Origin: JABCPE02 sp963518845
GTDB taxonomy: Bacteria > Bacteroidota > Bacteroidia > Flavobacteriales > Weeksellaceae
DNA length: 64,000 bases
Direction of reading: 5' to 3'
NCBI GenBank assembly: GCA_963518845.1
Contig: CAUQKV010000009.1
Span: 1-64,000, forward strand
The notes beneath the pieces were generated by a model, which made no database searches, was not told the origin of the DNA, and saw nothing but the letters and a program-made list of their open reading frames with translations. Of the stretch, positions 1 through 9,499 are shown piece by piece (position 1 is the stretch's first letter; each line of letters opens with the position of its first letter). The translations under genes were made by a program, and so were the position numbers.

Positions 1-12
1 AAATTTAATAAT

Positions 13-2520
13 ATGCACGAAAAACAATTTGATATATTGGGAATGAGCTGTGGCAGCTGTCAAAAGAAAATTTCCGACAAGCTGAATTCCCTTCCAGATA
101 TCTCTGCTGTGGTAGATTTAAAGACCAACAGCGTTAAAATTTCTTCCAAAAACGAAATCAATCTCCAGCAGCTCAATGATGCCGTTGGTTCCATTGGTCA
201 TTATTTTCTGAAAGACCCTGATAACCATGATTATACATTCATCAAACCAGAAGACAAAATCTCGCCTAGCAGTGTGTATTTCTGTCCAATGGAATGCGAA
301 GGAGAAAAACTCTACTTCAAACAAGGTAAATGCCCTGTTTGTGGGATGTATTTAGCTCCTATCGAAGAGCGTGAGGAAATCAGAGAAAAAGCAAAATCAA
401 CTGAAAATCAGAATGTTAATTTAGACAAAATCGGTGAATTTTATTGTCCGATGTTTTGCGAAGGCGACAAAACCTACCCCAAAAATACAGGCTGCCCAGT
501 CTGTGGAATGGATTTAGTTCAAATCGTGGCCGAAGGACAGGAAGACAACTCCACCTATATAGATTTACGAAAGAAATTCTATATCGCTCTCGCCTTTACC
601 ATTCCTGTATTTATCTTAGCCATGGGCGGAATGATGGGACTTCCCATAGACAAAATCCCACACCACACGCAGCTGTATCTGCAGGCGGCTTTCACTATTC
701 CTGTGGTCTATGCTGGATTTATGTTTTTTCAGAGGGCTTATGTTTCCTTTAAAACTTGGAATCTTAATATGTTCAGCCTCATTGGTTTAGGTGCTGGCGC
801 GGCTTTGGTTTTGAGCTGTATTACTTTATTTTTCCCCAATATTTTCCTTAATCATGCTCATCCGCCTATCTATTTTGAAAGCGTCTGCATGATTATCACT
901 TTGGTGTTATTAGGGCAGTTATTAGAAGCTAAAGCCCATCAAAAAACAGGAAATGCCATCCGAAAACTCATGAACCTCTCCCCTTCTGAGGCTCATTTGT
1001 GGGAAAATGGCGAGGAAAAAACCGTTAAAATCGATGAAATAAAAACTGGTAACATCCTGAGAGTCAAACCTGGAGAAAAAATTCCCGTGGATGGAATCAT
1101 CATAGAGGGCTATTCTACCATAGACGAAAGTATGATTACAGGCGAACCTATTCCTGTGGAAAAAAGCATTGATAATCAGGTGATTTCAGGGACTATCAAC
1201 GGAAATGGAACTTTCCTGATGAAATCCCAGCGCGTAGGAAGCGAAACCCTTTTGGCTCAAATCATTAAAATGGTAAATGATGCCAGCAGAAGCAAAGCAC
1301 CGATACAAAAACTAACCGACAAAGTCTCCAAAGTATTTGTCCCTGTGGTGGTTTTCATATCCGTTCTTACCTTTGTTTTATGGTGGATTTTTGGCGCCGA
1401 ACCGAAGTTTTTTAACGCCTTTGTGAATGCTCTGGCTGTGCTGGTTATCGCCTGTCCATGTGCTTTGGGACTTGCTACGCCTATGTCTGTGGTGGTGGGC
1501 ATCGGTAAAGGTGCTCAAAATGGTATTTTGATTAAAAGCGCCGAAGCTCTGGAACAAATGGAAAAAATAAATGTTCTGATAACGGATAAAACAGGAACAC
1601 TCACAGAAGGAAAACCATCATTAGAATATGTTTTCCCAGCGAAAAATTATACAGAAAACCAAATCATCAATATTTCTGCATCATTGAATAAAAACAGCGA
1701 ACATCCTCTATCCAAAGCTATTTTATCCAAATCTGATGCATTGCAGATAGAGGCGGTTTCGGATTTTCAAAACTTGGTTGGAAAAGGAATTGAAGGGATA
1801 ATTGGCGGTAAAAAATATTTCTTGGGAAATGAAAAATATATCACAGAAAACGCTGTCCATGTAGCAGATGAAATCAAGGAAAAAATCTCAAGTCTTAGCA
1901 ATAAGGCCTTTACGATTTCGTATCTTATTGAAAATAACACTGTTATAGGATTTTTATGTTTCACCGACAAACTAAAACCAACAGCGAAGAAAGCCGTAGA
2001 ATTTTTGCAGAGCAAAAACATAGAAATCATCATGCTTACAGGTGATAACGAGGCGACTGCCCATGCTGTAGCAAATGAATTAGGAATAAAAAATTATCAA
2101 GCTAACTGCCTTCCAGAAGATAAAATCAACAAAATCAAAGATTTACAAAAAAAAGGAAAAATAGTAGCAATGACCGGTGACGGTATCAATGATGCCCCTG
2201 CCCTTGCACAGGCTGATATAGGAATAGCGATGGGAACAGGGACAGATGTCGCCATAGACAGTGCAGAAATCTCCCTGCTGAAAGGCGATATCTATGGAAT
2301 AGTAAAAGCCAAAATCCTTTCCGAAAAGATGATGAGAAACATCAAAGAAAATTTGTTCTTTGCATTTATTTATAACACGCTGGGAATACCTGTGGCAGCT
2401 GGGTTACTCTATCCTATTTTTGGGATTTTGCTCTCTCCTATGCTTGCAGCAGCAGCGATGAGTTTCAGCTCTGTTTCAGTGATAGCCAATTCAATAAGAC
2501 TAAATTCTATTAAATTATAA
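13..2520 (+). CDS. copA: Copper-translocating P1B-type ATPase
   Basis: 835-residue P1B ATPase that exports Cu+ across the inner membrane using ATP. An N-terminal HMA domain carries GMSCGSC (Cys13/Cys16). Two successive short heavy-metal-binding modules follow (about residues 88-118 and 143-172), each with CPM...CPVCGM. Then come the membrane helices, the TGEP actuator loop, the CPC metal-site helix (about residue 480, CPCALG), the DKTGT phosphorylation motif (about 525), and TGDN and GDGINDAP in the ATP-binding domain. The CPC helix and HMA domain point to Cu(I), possibly silver. The ATG at 13 gives a complete HMA domain. The tandem metal-binding module is less common than one copy. It may lie at the end of an operon starting outside the window, and a terminator follows directly. 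Confidence 0.93.
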   Translation: MHEKQFDILGMSCGSCQKKISDKLNSLPDISAVVDLKTNSVKISSKNEINLQQLNDAVGSIGHYFLKDPDNHDYTFIKPEDKISPSSVYFCPMECEGEKLYFKQGKCPVCGMYLAPIEEREEIREKAKSTENQNVNLDKIGEFYCPMFCEGDKTYPKNTGCPVCGMDLVQIVAEGQEDNSTYIDLRKKFYIALAFTIPVFILAMGGMMGLPIDKIPHHTQLYLQAAFTIPVVYAGFMFFQRAYVSFKTWNLNMFSLIGLGAGAALVLSCITLFFPNIFLNHAHPPIYFESVCMIITLVLLGQLLEAKAHQKTGNAIRKLMNLSPSEAHLWENGEEKTVKIDEIKTGNILRVKPGEKIPVDGIIIEGYSTIDESMITGEPIPVEKSIDNQVISGTINGNGTFLMKSQRVGSETLLAQIIKMVNDASRSKAPIQKLTDKVSKVFVPVVVFISVLTFVLWWIFGAEPKFFNAFVNALAVLVIACPCALGLATPMSVVVGIGKGAQNGILIKSAEALEQMEKINVLITDKTGTLTEGKPSLEYVFPAKNYTENQIINISASLNKNSEHPLSKAILSKSDALQIEAVSDFQNLVGKGIEGIIGGKKYFLGNEKYITENAVHVADEIKEKISSLSNKAFTISYLIENNTVIGFLCFTDKLKPTAKKAVEFLQSKNIEIIMLTGDNEATAHAVANELGIKNYQANCLPEDKINKIKDLQKKGKIVAMTGDGINDAPALAQADIGIAMGTGTDVAIDSAEISLLKGDIYGIVKAKILSEKMMRNIKENLFFAFIYNTLGIPVAAGLLYPIFGILLSPMLAAAAMSFSSVSVIANSIRLNSIKL

Positions 2521-2523
2521 AAA

Positions 2524-2551
2524 AAACTCCCTTAAAATTGGGAGTTTTTTT
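2524..2551 (+). terminator. Terminator after copA
   Basis: AAACTCCC and GGGAGTTT flank an 8-base loop and are followed by a T run. The hairpin begins within five bases of the copA stop codon. The A run on the other side lets it also serve the leftward gene ending at 2555. Confidence 0.85.
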
Positions 2552-2554
2552 TAT

Positions 2555-2716
2555 TTATTTCAATTTGTTATAAGGGAAATTTATCAGCAAAATTAAATGG
2601 AAAAATATAGCAGTGAATCCCCATACAGGCTGATTCTGGAAACATAATCTATCTATGTAAATAAGAACTCCATTTCCTACGATGAATAGTAAAATGTAAA
2701 GTATTTTGTGTTTCAT
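2555..2716 (-). CDS. Small membrane protein, 53 aa
   Basis: Reading from the ATG at 2716 gives 53 residues (MKHKILYILLFIVG...) with two hydrophobic stretches at about 5-20 and 31-46. The ATG overlaps the stop codon of the upstream SPFH gene by one base (TAATG), so translation is probably coupled. It ends at the hairpin shared with copA. I do not recognise the family. The overlap and the hydrophobic pattern support a real gene, but the small size keeps confidence moderate. Confidence 0.6.
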   Translation of the reverse strand: MKHKILYILLFIVGNGVLIYIDRLCFQNQPVWGFTAIFFHLILLINFPYNKLK

Positions 2717-3528
2717 TATTGTAGTATTACAGGTGTTTTACCATCGGTTATGATTACTTTATTATTGGTATTTCTTATGGCTTCTATCCATTTTTCTTGT
2801 AAAATCTTGTTGTCAAGTCCTTCGGCTCTTACACGGTTGGCTTCGGCATCTATCTTGGCTTTTTCAAGGTTCATTTTAGAAACTTGAAGCTCATTTTTTA
2901 CTTGCTCCGCTTGTTGTATCGCATTGTTTCTCAGCTCGATAGCCTTTGCCATAGAAGCAGGAGGCTTAAGCCCAGAAGTCAAATTGTTCAACTGAAAAAA
3001 TTTATTTTCAAAATCTTTTTTAAGCCTAGTTTCTACTTGTCTTTCAAATGTATTAAGGTTATTCATCAGGCTGTCTGTGGTATAATTTCTGGCCTCTTCT
3101 CGGTAGGCGTTGGTCACCAGTTTATTCAGAATAGAATTTTCTACATTATCCATCATTACCTCTGGCTGGTTTATCCCTAAATGCTTGTAATTGAATACGA
3201 TATCCACACCTCTCCCTCTAATGGGCTGATATTGATAGGAAGGATCTACTGTAAAAACGCCCGCGTCCTTTGCAGAAACCTGAACCGCTTGTGGGTCTCC
3301 ACTGGTCTCAAACATTGGAACTTGGTAAAGTTCTACCCCTGGGAAGAATGTCCATTGTCGCCCAGAAACGGTTGAAAAATCTGCTTTTCCGTTTCTACCA
3401 TAATTTTCCATCAGGACACCTTCATAGTTCGGTTCTACTCGGGAACAGCCATTCATCATTAAAAATACAGCTGCCACAGCTGAACACCCTACGATAACGC
3501 CTATAAATGCATTTTTTTTGTTTTGCAT
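2716..3528 (-). CDS. SPFH/prohibitin-family lipoprotein
   Basis: 270-residue protein. It starts with a basic, hydrophobic signal ending in a lipobox-like MMNGCS (Cys28), so it is probably membrane-anchored. The central part (about 35-170) has the SPFH layout (NYEGVLMENYG..., then VSAKDAGVFTVDPSYQY). The C-terminal half is a charged coiled coil (about 190-250) with EAxRxRAEG-type repeats, as in prohibitins and stomatins. Such proteins form large membrane scaffold rings; the specific role here is unknown. A small membrane protein is translationally coupled downstream. Confidence 0.8.
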   Translation of the reverse strand: MQNKKNAFIGVIVGCSAVAAVFLMMNGCSRVEPNYEGVLMENYGRNGKADFSTVSGRQWTFFPGVELYQVPMFETSGDPQAVQVSAKDAGVFTVDPSYQYQPIRGRGVDIVFNYKHLGINQPEVMMDNVENSILNKLVTNAYREEARNYTTDSLMNNLNTFERQVETRLKKDFENKFFQLNNLTSGLKPPASMAKAIELRNNAIQQAEQVKNELQVSKMNLEKAKIDAEANRVRAEGLDNKILQEKWIEAIRNTNNKVIITDGKTPVILQ

Positions 3529-3558
3529 AGTCTAAATATGTTTAGCACAAATATAATA

Positions 3559-3584
3559 AAAATCCCCCAAATTTGGAGGATTTT
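3559..3584 (-). terminator. Terminator after typA
   Basis: Near-perfect hairpin (AAAATCC...GGATTTT) lying four bases past the typA stop codon, with T-rich sequence following in the leftward direction. Confidence 0.8.
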
Positions 3585-3588
3585 ATTG

Positions 3589-5397
3589 TTATTCTGTTTT
3601 AGCACTTCTTTCTGCTCTTTTTCTGTCTTCTTCAGATAAAAGTTTTTTACGCATTCTGATGAAGTTAGGAGTTACCTCTATACATTCATCATGCTGGATG
3701 TATTCCATACATTCTTCTAGTGAGAAAAGGATTTTCGGAGCGATGCTTCCATCTTTATCCTTACCAGCTGCACGCATGTTGTTCAGCTGTTTTCCTTCCA
3801 CGATATTTACTACTAAATCCCCTGGTTTGTTCTGTTCTCCCACAATCATACCTGCATATACTTCCTCCCCTGGGTCTACGAAGAACTTACCTCTATCTTG
3901 CAGTTTTTCAATGGAATACGCTGTAGTTTGTCCTTGGTTTTTAGAGATTAAAACTCCATTGTTTCTACCAGCTATTGCACCTTTGAAAGGCTTATAATCC
4001 ACAAATCTATGTGCCATAATAGCCTCTCCTGCCGTTGCCGTAAGCATTTGGGAACGAAGCCCTATAAGCCCTCTGGAAGGAATTTCAAACTCTAAATGCT
4101 GCATTTCTCCTTTGGTTTCCATAATGTGCAAATCTCCTTTTCTCTGAGTTGCTAGGTCGATAACTTTGGATGCAAATTCCTCTGGAACATCCACCACCAA
4201 AGATTCATACGGCTCACATTTCTCTCCATCAATATCTTTTAGGATAACCTGTGGCTGCCCGATAGTCATTTCATATCCTTCTCTTCTCATCGTTTCTATC
4301 AAAACTGAAAGGTGAAGAATTCCACGACCGAACACCAAGAAAGTATTCGCATCATCAGTCCCCTGAACACGAAGTGCCAAGTTTTTCTCTAATTCTTTTT
4401 CTAATCTCTCTTTCAAGTGGTTAGAAGTCACATATTTACCATCTTTCCCAAAGAATGGTGAGTTATTGATAGAAAAAGTCATATTCAAAGTAGGCTCATC
4501 AATAGCGATTCTCGGCAGCGGCTCTGGATTCTCTAAATCTACGAAAGTATCACCAATCTGGAACGCATCAAAACCTACAATCGCACAGATATCACCCGCA
4601 AAAACTTCCTCTACCTTTTTCTTTCCTAACCCCTCAAAAACATATAGTTCCTTTACTTTTCCTTTTACTATTTTGTCGCCTTCTTGTGAAAGTCCTATCC
4701 ACTGCCCTTCTTTTACAGAACCTCTGGTAACTTTACCAATGGCAATTCTTCCCAAGAAAGATGAATAGTCCAGCGATGTTATTTGCATTTGTAGTGCTCC
4801 TTCTTCTACTTTTGGTGCTGGAACATGTTTTAAAATCCCATCTAATAAAGGTAAAATACTATCAGCAGGAGTCAAACTTGTATTAAACCATCCTTGTTTA
4901 GATGAACCATAGTATGTAGGGAAATCCAGCTGTTCTTCCGTAGCATTGAGATTGAAAAACAGGTCAAATACTTTGTCATGAACTTCATCTGGTCGGCAGT
5001 TATCTTTATCCACTTTATTGATAACTACTATTGGTTTCAGCCCTAGTTCTAGAGCTTTTTGAAGCACGAATCTCGTCTGTGGCATTGGTCCCTCGAACGC
5101 ATCTACCAAGAGAACAACTCCATCAGCCATTTTCAAAACTCTTTCCACTTCTCCACCAAAATCGGCGTGTCCTGGGGTATCTATCACATTGATTTTCGTG
5201 TCTTTGTAAGTTACAGAGATATTTTTAGATAAAATGGTAATCCCTCTTTCTCTCTCCAGGTCATTATTATCCATAATCAAATCCCCTGATTCATCACTTT
5301 TTCTAAAAATATTGGTAGCATGAATGATTTTATCTACCAAAGTAGTTTTCCCATGGTCTACATGGGCAATAATTGCGATATTTCTAATGTTTTGCAT
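3589..5397 (-). CDS. typA: Ribosome-associated translational GTPase TypA/BipA
   Basis: 602 residues, the usual length for TypA/BipA. The G1 motif AHVDHGKTT lies near the N-terminus, followed by DTPGHADF (G3) and NKVD (G4). EF-G-like domains II, III and V follow, with the family-specific C-terminal domain (about 480-600, including GLIGLRSQMLTAT). The protein binds the 70S ribosome as a GTPase and helps ribosome assembly and translation under stress or cold. It appears to be monocistronic: a hairpin follows it and a TAnnTTTG-like box (5416-5423) precedes it. Confidence 0.96.
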   Translation of the reverse strand: MQNIRNIAIIAHVDHGKTTLVDKIIHATNIFRKSDESGDLIMDNNDLERERGITILSKNISVTYKDTKINVIDTPGHADFGGEVERVLKMADGVVLLVDAFEGPMPQTRFVLQKALELGLKPIVVINKVDKDNCRPDEVHDKVFDLFFNLNATEEQLDFPTYYGSSKQGWFNTSLTPADSILPLLDGILKHVPAPKVEEGALQMQITSLDYSSFLGRIAIGKVTRGSVKEGQWIGLSQEGDKIVKGKVKELYVFEGLGKKKVEEVFAGDICAIVGFDAFQIGDTFVDLENPEPLPRIAIDEPTLNMTFSINNSPFFGKDGKYVTSNHLKERLEKELEKNLALRVQGTDDANTFLVFGRGILHLSVLIETMRREGYEMTIGQPQVILKDIDGEKCEPYESLVVDVPEEFASKVIDLATQRKGDLHIMETKGEMQHLEFEIPSRGLIGLRSQMLTATAGEAIMAHRFVDYKPFKGAIAGRNNGVLISKNQGQTTAYSIEKLQDRGKFFVDPGEEVYAGMIVGEQNKPGDLVVNIVEGKQLNNMRAAGKDKDGSIAPKILFSLEECMEYIQHDECIEVTPNFIRMRKKLLSEEDRKRAERSAKTE

Positions 5398-5529
5398 ATA
5401 TATATTTTACGGGGGCAAAAGTAATGATTTTTTTTCAAACCATTTTTATGAACTTGGCGTATCTTAATTTTTATTATAAATAAGGAATTATTTCATTGAT
5501 TTTTTTGTATTTTCATAATATTTTTTTTA

Positions 5530-5537
5530 TACATTTG
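5530..5537 (+). promoter_or_regulatory. Promoter -7 box for DUF2085 operon
   Basis: TACATTTG fits the Bacteroidetes -7 consensus TAnnTTTG and lies 10 bases before the ATG at 5548. A TTG at 5505-5507 is a possible -33 element, with a spacer slightly longer than 19. No start site has been mapped. Confidence 0.5.
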
Positions 5538-5547
5538 CGAAATAATT

Positions 5548-5898
5548 ATGAAAGAGAAAGAAAGAGTAAAACTTCATTTTAGTTTTTGCCATAGAAAACC
5601 TGAAAGGTCTTTCTTTTGGAAAGGAAAACAGTTTCCTATATGTGCAAGATGTACAGGAATACATTTGGGGTATCTTTCTTTTCCATTCTTCTTATTTGGT
5701 GTAATATCCCTTAATTTTTGGATGACTATTTTACTGATAGTTCCTACTTACTTAGATGGCTTTATTCAGGCTTATTATAATAAGGAAAGCACCAATGTGA
5801 GAAGACTAATTACAGGACTAATGGCAGGCATAGGAACTATGTCTTTGGTCTCCATTACTGGAATATATATAGCTGAATTAATTTTAAAATTTGTTTAA
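5548..5898 (+). CDS. DUF2085 membrane protein
   Basis: 116 residues. The N-terminal half has the DUF2085 signature: CHRKPERSFF and then a Cys-rich ICARCTGIHLG segment, which could hold a metal. About three hydrophobic segments follow (40-65, 70-85, 90-112). The function of the family is unknown. It is the first gene of a two-gene unit, and the next start is only three bases past its stop. Confidence 0.85.
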   Translation: MKEKERVKLHFSFCHRKPERSFFWKGKQFPICARCTGIHLGYLSFPFFLFGVISLNFWMTILLIVPTYLDGFIQAYYNKESTNVRRLITGLMAGIGTMSLVSITGIYIAELILKFV

Positions 5899-5900
5899 TT

Positions 5901-6128
5901 ATGAGTGATTTAAATCAAAATCCTAATGTAAATCAACCACAAGATCAAGAAGATTTGGAGATGTGGATGAAAGTTCTTTCATTTTGTATTCCTATCGCGG
6001 GAGCTGTTATCTATTTTATGAACAAAGATAAAGCACCTGTAAAAGCAAAATCTGCATGTACTATGGCATTGATAGGTTTTGGTGTAGGACTTGTTTTACA
6101 AATCATCCAAAGAGTATTGATGAACTAG
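5901..6128 (+). CDS. Small membrane protein, 75 aa
   Basis: 75 residues. An acidic, Gln/Asn-rich N-terminus (1-20) is followed by a hydrophobic segment (28-40), a short basic loop (NKDKAPVKAK) and a second hydrophobic segment (50-70). This resembles the core of small DUF4870-type membrane proteins, but I cannot assign a family with certainty. It is probably co-transcribed with the DUF2085 gene, and a strong hairpin follows. Confidence 0.7.
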   Translation: MSDLNQNPNVNQPQDQEDLEMWMKVLSFCIPIAGAVIYFMNKDKAPVKAKSACTMALIGFGVGLVLQIIQRVLMN

Positions 6129-6142
6129 GAAAAACAATTATT

Positions 6143-6175
6143 AAAATGCATTTGAAAATTTTCAAATGCATTTTT
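6143..6175 (+). terminator. Terminator after DUF2085 operon
   Basis: A perfect inverted repeat, AAAATGCATTTGAAA with TTTCAAATGCATTTT, followed by a T run. It is AT-rich but long, and it separates the membrane-protein genes from the tRNA-fMet promoter. Confidence 0.8.
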
Positions 6176-6187
6176 TTATTAAAAAAT

Positions 6188-6217
6188 TTGGTAGTGAAAA
6201 AAAAAGTTGTATATTTG
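6188..6217 (+). promoter_or_regulatory. Promoter of tRNA-fMet
   Basis: TTG (6188-6190), exactly 19 bases, then TATATTTG (6210-6217): an exact match to the Bacteroidetes housekeeping promoter form, ending 11 bases before the mature tRNA 5' end. Confidence 0.8.
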
Positions 6218-6228
6218 CAAAACAATAT

Positions 6229-6301
<73 letters not shown>

Positions 6302-6311
6302 CTAAGTAAAG

Positions 6312-6379
6312 GAGGAATAATAAACTTAATTGCGAAATCACTGATTTTTAGAGGTTTTATTAAGGGTTTATTATTCCTC
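6312..6379. repeat. 14-bp inverted repeat beside attL
   Basis: GAGGAATAATAAAC (6312-6325) and GTTTATTATTCCTC (6366-6379) are perfect inverted copies 40 bp apart, with a T run after the second arm. It could terminate tRNA-fMet transcription, act as an attenuator before int, or hold recombinase arm sites. The same pair occurs at 46543-46610. Confidence 0.6.
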
Positions 6380-6465
6380 TTTTTTTGTGTTTTGGTCTCT
6401 ATGTTGGTCACTCAGTAGATAAAAGTAGTGCCTGGTTGTGTTTTAACTTTTAAAACATAACTGAA

Positions 6466-7623
6466 ATGATAGAAAACATAAGCTTTGGAAAAGATGCTGC
6501 TTATCTCTATGCAGCTATGAATTACAATTTTTTTATAAAGAAAGAAAGTGACAAATCTGGAAAGTCACCTATTTATCTCAATGTAAGATTGAACGGAAAA
6601 AGAGCAAGAATCTCTACTTTATTAAAAATAGAAGAAAAACACTGGGATAAAGAAAAGAAAAAAGTTATCAAGTGTGATGAAGCAGATGATTACAATCTTA
6701 TTCTGAAACAATTAGAAAACAGAATCACTAACATCATCGTCAAACACAGACTTTCTGAAACCCCACTTACGATGGATATGTTTCTGAATCAGCTGAAAAA
6801 TGCACCACCAAGTTATGACCTGGTGCAATTCTTTGAGCATGTGATCCAAGACCAAGATTTATCAGAATCGACCATAATAAAGCATAAAGGAATTTTTAAT
6901 AAACTTAAAAGTTCTAAAATATCCAGCTCTTTTCCCGATATCAATCTGCTTTGGTTCGATAAATATAGATCCTATTTAAAAAAATTAGGAAATAATTCTG
7001 CTACAGTAAATACCAATATCAGCATCATCAAGAAATACCTTCGCATGGCAAAAGCGAATGGAATAAAAATCTATGTGAATCTAGATTGGGTTAAAGTGGG
7101 TTCTACAGGAGGAAGAATTATTTGGCTCAAAGAAGAAGAAATAAAGAAAATGGAGGAATACTACTATTCTTCTTTTATTCCAGAACATTTGAAGTTAAGT
7201 TTGGGATATTTTCTATTTTCATGCTATACAGGACTGAGAATTTCCGATGTTATGGAAAGGAATCGTGATGACTTCAATGCTGACACCTTTGAGTTTATTT
7301 CGATTAAAACGAAAATGCGCCAAATCATAGGAATAGGACAGAAATGCCGACAAATAATAGACAATAACCCTATGCTGTTCATCGCAAAAAAAGCAGGAGT
7401 TCACATCAATAAGCAAATCAAGGAAATTGCTAAAATATGTGGAATCAAAAAAAATATATCATTCCATACAGCAAGACACAGCTTTGCTACCAATTACCTA
7501 ATCAAAGGCGGAAAGGTGGAAAATCTGCAAAAGTTATTGGGACACACTAAAATAATGACTACAATGAAGTATGTTCATATTATAGATGAAGAAGCTGCAC
7601 TAACGACAAACATCTTCGATTAA
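6466..7623 (+). CDS. int: Tyrosine integrase of the prophage
   Basis: 385 residues, full length for the Bacteroidetes phage/ICE integrase family with an N-terminal arm-binding domain (about 20-95), a SAM-like core-binding domain (115-205) and the catalytic domain (215-380). The active site is complete: Arg258 (TGLRIS), His334 and Arg337 (HTARHSF), His360 (LLGH) and the nucleophile Tyr369 (MKYVH). Integration between tRNA-fMet and the phage att site, and excision, are its expected activities. ATG at 6517 (MNYNFFIK) is an alternative start. It converges on the end of the leftward late operon. The first 209 residues are almost identical to the truncated copy at 46697. Confidence 0.95.
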   Translation: MIENISFGKDAAYLYAAMNYNFFIKKESDKSGKSPIYLNVRLNGKRARISTLLKIEEKHWDKEKKKVIKCDEADDYNLILKQLENRITNIIVKHRLSETPLTMDMFLNQLKNAPPSYDLVQFFEHVIQDQDLSESTIIKHKGIFNKLKSSKISSSFPDINLLWFDKYRSYLKKLGNNSATVNTNISIIKKYLRMAKANGIKIYVNLDWVKVGSTGGRIIWLKEEEIKKMEEYYYSSFIPEHLKLSLGYFLFSCYTGLRISDVMERNRDDFNADTFEFISIKTKMRQIIGIGQKCRQIIDNNPMLFIAKKAGVHINKQIKEIAKICGIKKNISFHTARHSFATNYLIKGGKVENLQKLLGHTKIMTTMKYVHIIDEEAALTTNIFD

Positions 7624-7627
7624 AAAA

Positions 7628-7653
7628 CTTTTGCCCCTAAATAGGAGCAAAAG
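7628..7653. terminator. Bidirectional terminator between int and tail genes
   Basis: CTTTTGCCCC and GGAGCAAAAG form a 10-bp stem with one mismatch between two convergent genes, preceded by an A run and lying directly after the int stop. Confidence 0.7.
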
Positions 7654-7654
7654 A

Positions 7655-9496
7655 CTAATAAGTTTCAGTTTCTATCTCTATAGAATAGTGTTTATCCGAA
7701 ATGGAATTTTTTACCCAGGATTTTATCCAGTGCCTTTTATTATAGGCAAAAATTTCCGAGCGGATATCATACTTACGGATTTTGTTTTTTTCCGCAATGA
7801 ATGTCCATTTGTAACTGAAGTTAGACAACCTGTTCATATACCAGGGCTTAAGATGCTCAGCGCACTCCTCTCCTTCTAGCCCTCTCGGATTGGTGGCATG
7901 GTTATCACCATCTCTGTCCAGCCCTGCGTAATAAACCAGCATCAAGGAACTTTCCTTGTAAGCCTTGGCTGTATTAGCGCCACGGAAAAACGCCATCGGA
8001 AGACAAAAGCCATTAACAGTAACTTCTGTAGTATTTTCAGGCACAAAATGAGGATTGAGCTGATAGCCTTTTTCATTGAAGAAAATATTTCTGTTTTCCA
8101 TTCCCTCCACTTCTGGAAATTTCAAATGAAAATACTCTTTATCGGTAAACTTCCTGATAGGATTTTCTACCTCAAAGGCTCTGAAATCTTCTGGCTCCTT
8201 GCTCTTATCAATTCTAATAAGGTTCATAATAGCCTTGGAACCGTCAAAAGTAAGGTCGTAATTCCTCCAGTTCTTGATGATGGTCACCAAATCCCCGAAC
8301 GACATATCTGGCACTGATTTTTTAAGATTAACTCTGTTAAAATTAAATACATACGGAATCACATTGCCCTCTATGGTGTGCTGTCTCATCGGGCGGATTT
8401 CCATATACGCCAGACCTATATCTTTTTTAGAAGAATCCATCAAATGCGGAGCCTCTAAATAGCCGTAATATTCAAAAATAAATTCTTTTCTATCTACAGC
8501 GTCCTGCTCGCTGACTTCTAAAACAAAATTCAGATTTTCCACCACTTGGTGCTGATTACCAGCACCGAAAGAATAAACATGTTTACCTCCATAATAGAGA
8601 TTAACATCAGCGCCCTTTAATGCGTTATGCACTTTGAAATAAATTCTGTATTTCCCTGGCGCCTCTATCACTACTGATTTTTTCCACTTCCCAAACATAT
8701 CGCCACCAGGAGTCCGCTCGGTCAAATATACTTCCTCCTTGAACATGCTGAGTTTATGTAGTTTTTGGTCTCCTGTGGTGTAGTAGTTTTTATCGGTAAA
8801 AATACATCTCTGAAGCAGATGCTCATCGTTAAGAATATCCCCCGTAAGCTGGAACCCTGCATCTTTAAACCCTGCTTTCAGAACATACAGTAAGTAAGGC
8901 ATCGGGTGGATGATGTTTTTATTATAAACATCCATTCCGTCCTCTACCCTATTTCTTGGGAAACTCTTTACAGCCTTTCCCTGTTCCTGCACTCTGTTGT
9001 TTATCATCGAATCGAAATATTTCCACTCCTCACTGTCCAGATTATATTCATCTGTATAGAGTTTTGGGAAATTATAGTCTGATGCAGGATAGCTCTTTTC
9101 TACGACTTCATTGGCGTGCTGGTAGATATCTGGAACTTCGAAATTATGCAGAGGCAGATCTGCTAGTTTTTTGTCAAAATTCGGCAAATTTTCAAATCCC
9201 GAATCAATCTGGAATTTTAGCGATTTAGTCCCAAACTCCAGAATCTCGATTTTTCCTTTTCTCCGTTTCCCCTCGTGGATATGGATTCCATCATGAAACC
9301 GCTTAAGTTTAGAATTGTCAAGCGAAGAAAATTGACCTATCTTCCTAAGAAATTCCACCGTATAAGGACACTCTATGGGCAAAGTGTAGTTGGTCCAGAA
9401 ACTGTCCTTGAACCTTGGGTTTTCTTCGGTAAAACTAAATGAGAGTCCGTCCAGCGGAATTTCTATTCCTTCATTGGTTATAAATTTGTCCTGCAT
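7655..9496 (-). CDS. Phage tail/baseplate protein, 613 aa
   Basis: 613 residues, the last gene of the leftward late operon, three bases after the 698-aa tail gene. The N-terminus (about 1-110: LDGLSFSFTEENPRFKDSFWTNYTLPIE...) looks like the opening domain of large distal-tail proteins of Bacteroidetes siphophages. The middle (250-370) is predicted to be beta-rich, with a jelly-roll-like segment. I see no enzymatic motif. Placement after tape measure suggests a distal tail or baseplate role, possibly host contact; this is inference from order. Confidence 0.7.
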   Translation of the reverse strand: MQDKFITNEGIEIPLDGLSFSFTEENPRFKDSFWTNYTLPIECPYTVEFLRKIGQFSSLDNSKLKRFHDGIHIHEGKRRKGKIEILEFGTKSLKFQIDSGFENLPNFDKKLADLPLHNFEVPDIYQHANEVVEKSYPASDYNFPKLYTDEYNLDSEEWKYFDSMINNRVQEQGKAVKSFPRNRVEDGMDVYNKNIIHPMPYLLYVLKAGFKDAGFQLTGDILNDEHLLQRCIFTDKNYYTTGDQKLHKLSMFKEEVYLTERTPGGDMFGKWKKSVVIEAPGKYRIYFKVHNALKGADVNLYYGGKHVYSFGAGNQHQVVENLNFVLEVSEQDAVDRKEFIFEYYGYLEAPHLMDSSKKDIGLAYMEIRPMRQHTIEGNVIPYVFNFNRVNLKKSVPDMSFGDLVTIIKNWRNYDLTFDGSKAIMNLIRIDKSKEPEDFRAFEVENPIRKFTDKEYFHLKFPEVEGMENRNIFFNEKGYQLNPHFVPENTTEVTVNGFCLPMAFFRGANTAKAYKESSLMLVYYAGLDRDGDNHATNPRGLEGEECAEHLKPWYMNRLSNFSYKWTFIAEKNKIRKYDIRSEIFAYNKRHWIKSWVKNSISDKHYSIEIETETY

Positions 9497-9499
9497 AAC

